Assembly (NCBI GenBank): GCA_028279155.1
Contig: JANQST010000290.1
Coordinates: forward strand, 1-6,623
Length of the DNA: 6,623 nucleotides
Reading direction: 5' to 3'
Source of the DNA: Cyclobacteriaceae bacterium
GTDB lineage: Bacteria > Bacteroidota > Bacteroidia > Cytophagales > Cyclobacteriaceae
The notes under the pieces: model-generated
Seen by the model: only the letters and a program-made list of their open reading frames with translations
What the model was told of the DNA's origin: nothing
The model's database searches: none
Position numbers and translations under genes: made by a program
Shown here: one piece after another, positions 5,512-6,623 of the stretch
Layout: each line of letters begins with the position of its first letter
Numbering within the stretch: the stretch's first letter is position 1

Positions 5512-6378
5512 ATGGAACTCACATTTGAATACTGGTTTATGCTCCCTCTCTCTATTCTCATAGCTACGATTGCTATGTCAAGTGGTATTGGTGGCGCAGT
5601 GTTCTTCTCTCCTTTATTAATGATCGGCTTACGGCTGGAGCCGGGAACCGCAATTGGGATAGCGTTGGCTACCGAATTATTCGGTTTCAGCTCTGGCCTT
5701 TATGCCTATGCAAAAGCGAAGCTTATTGACTACAAACTGGGCACAAAACTGCTGCTATTCAGTATCCCTTTTGCCGTTCTAGGAACAATATATGGGAAAG
5801 AAGTTCCTCCGGACATACTCAAGACCATTTTTGCGACAGGCATTGTCTTCATCGGCTACCAGCTTTATACCTCATGGAGGGCAGAAGAGCAAGAAAAAGC
5901 CGAACAAGCTAACAAAGAAGAATTTGAAGCTTCCTTTGAAAGTGAATTGACGGATAGAGAAGGAAAGGTCTATAGGTACACCGTCTGCAACAAAGGGATG
6001 GGTCGAATGTTCGCAAGCATCGGGGGGGCATTCCTTGGAATGATTTCCGTTGGTCTCGCCGAACTCCAGGAATATCATCTTGTTGCCAAGTGTAAAGTTC
6101 CAACCCCAGTTGCTGTGGCCACTTCAATCTTTGTAGTAGTCATAACGGTATTGGTTGCTTCAATCGGACATTTTTATGAGTTCATTTTTCATTCGTCCCA
6201 GGAGACACTCACACAGGTATTGAACGTGATTATTTTCTCAATCCCTGGTGTGGTGATTGGTGGTCAAATTGGGCCCAAACTACAAAAAATGATTCCTGCT
6301 GATATTATGAAAGTATCCATTTCGATACTCTTCGTAGCAATTGGAATTTTTATGCTAACCACATTGATCATCAAATAA
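5512..6378 (+). CDS. TauE/SafE-family membrane permease (putative sulfite or sulfur-anion exporter)
   Basis: The 288-residue integral membrane protein has the two-half layout of the TauE/SafE (formerly DUF81) family. The first half holds the signature MSSGIGGAVFFSPLLM (22-37), GTAIGIALATELFGFSSGLY (45-64) and membrane segments near 8-28, 45-64, 78-95 and 103-119. A hydrophilic, charge-rich stretch (122-165) separates it from the second half: GGAFLGMISVGLAELQ (171-186), then segments near 199-220, 234-255 and 267-287. The family exports sulfite, sulfoacetate or other sulfur compounds, but substrates are rarely predictable. The linker is unusually acidic and lysine-rich and probably faces the cytoplasm. 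The gene is divergent from oxyR, which suggests, but does not prove, control by peroxide stress. The next frame starts 7 nt after its stop, indicating an operon. A run of seven Gs (6022-6028) lies inside the gene, frame intact. Confidence 0.88.
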   Translation: MELTFEYWFMLPLSILIATIAMSSGIGGAVFFSPLLMIGLRLEPGTAIGIALATELFGFSSGLYAYAKAKLIDYKLGTKLLLFSIPFAVLGTIYGKEVPPDILKTIFATGIVFIGYQLYTSWRAEEQEKAEQANKEEFEASFESELTDREGKVYRYTVCNKGMGRMFASIGGAFLGMISVGLAELQEYHLVAKCKVPTPVAVATSIFVVVITVLVASIGHFYEFIFHSSQETLTQVLNVIIFSIPGVVIGGQIGPKLQKMIPADIMKVSISILFVAIGIFMLTTLIIK

Positions 6379-6385
6379 AGAGCTT

Positions 6386-6623
6386 ATGAGTAAATGGAAA
6401 AAAATAAAAGGTATTGATTTGGATGTACTACGAGACAACCGTCGATCACTTCATCATGCTGTACAATTAGTAGGAGCTGTACCAAGAAATCTCTTACCAC
6501 ATGACCCTACAGATGGAACAGCCAGTCTTGAATGGAATTCTTCAATGAATTCACTGGAATCTTTACCTGTTACCAACACAGTTGGTTTAGAAGTGACAGT
6601 GGGATTCAGTTTCAAAGAATTCA
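6386..6623 (+). CDS. Uncharacterised protein, N-terminal part (weak DUF5996 resemblance), cut by window edge
   Basis: An ATG at 6386 opens a frame of 79 complete codons that runs to the window end without a stop. The protein starts MSKWKKIKGIDLDVLRDNRR, followed by SLHHAVQLVGAVPRNLLPH (21-39) and PVTNTVGLEVTVGFSFKEF (61-79). The pattern of an LH followed by QLVG, a Trp-containing strand, and a hydrophobic-alternating stretch ending FSFKEF recalls DUF5996 proteins, but this is a memory-level resemblance over a short fragment. No signal peptide or membrane segment is visible, so it is probably cytoplasmic. It sits 7 nt after the permease stop and is likely cotranscribed with it. The lack of any stop over 79 codons supports a real gene. 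Confidence 0.6.
   Translation, partial: MSKWKKIKGIDLDVLRDNRRSLHHAVQLVGAVPRNLLPHDPTDGTASLEWNSSMNSLESLPVTNTVGLEVTVGFSFKEF

Noticed and set aside
5872..6127. Two minus-strand open frames inside the permease gene
   Set aside because: They are antisense to a well-supported TauE/SafE coding sequence and have no family features.
6535..6622. Three GAATTC hexamers within 90 bp, one at the window end
   Set aside because: They fall in an open reading frame in AT-rich sequence with no regular spacing; likely chance.

Overview
The window looks like chromosomal DNA from a member of the Bacteroidota, most likely a free-living (marine-type) Cytophagia. This is inferred from about 40% GC, weak Shine-Dalgarno sequences, a lipoprotein with an acidic export-like signal after its lipid cysteine, and a long GAF-domain protein of a kind I associate with this phylum. 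No mobile element, CRISPR array, tRNA or rRNA is visible. Both edges cut genes.

Layout. (1) Positions 1-426, minus: the N-terminal part of a secreted YceI-domain protein. (2) Positions 427-746: a 320-bp gap. Its right half (604-727) can fold into four consecutive hairpins ending in a strong intrinsic terminator, 19 nt before the next start codon. Two upstream segments can pair with the 5' arm of that terminator, so the region could be a transcription attenuator or riboswitch-like leader, or else a stand-alone small RNA. (3) Positions 747-1331, plus: a lipoprotein whose body matches the ClpP/crotonase (COG3904-like) fold with a recognisable Ser-His-Asp set. (4) Positions 1342-3690, minus: a 782-residue GAF-domain protein with no recognisable output domain. 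(5) Positions 3944-4333, plus: a SiaC-family (DUF1987) regulatory phosphoprotein, divergent from the GAF gene, with no SiaA or SiaB partner in view. (6) Positions 4378-5310, minus: OxyR with both redox cysteines at the E. coli positions. (7) Positions 5512-6378, plus: a TauE/SafE-type permease divergent from oxyR. Seven nt later comes the start of a protein that weakly resembles DUF5996 and runs off the window.

How the genes may work together. The right half looks like a peroxide or sulfur stress unit: OxyR is transcribed away from a putative sulfite or sulfur-anion exporter, and an AT-rich LysR-type dyad lies just upstream of oxyR. The middle is a candidate signalling pair, an intracellular GAF sensor divergent from a SiaC-type phospho-switch. 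The left part is envelope biology: a periplasmic lipid-binding YceI protein divergent from a lipid-anchored ClpP-fold protein that may be controlled by an RNA leader. These links rest on gene order and sequence resemblance only.
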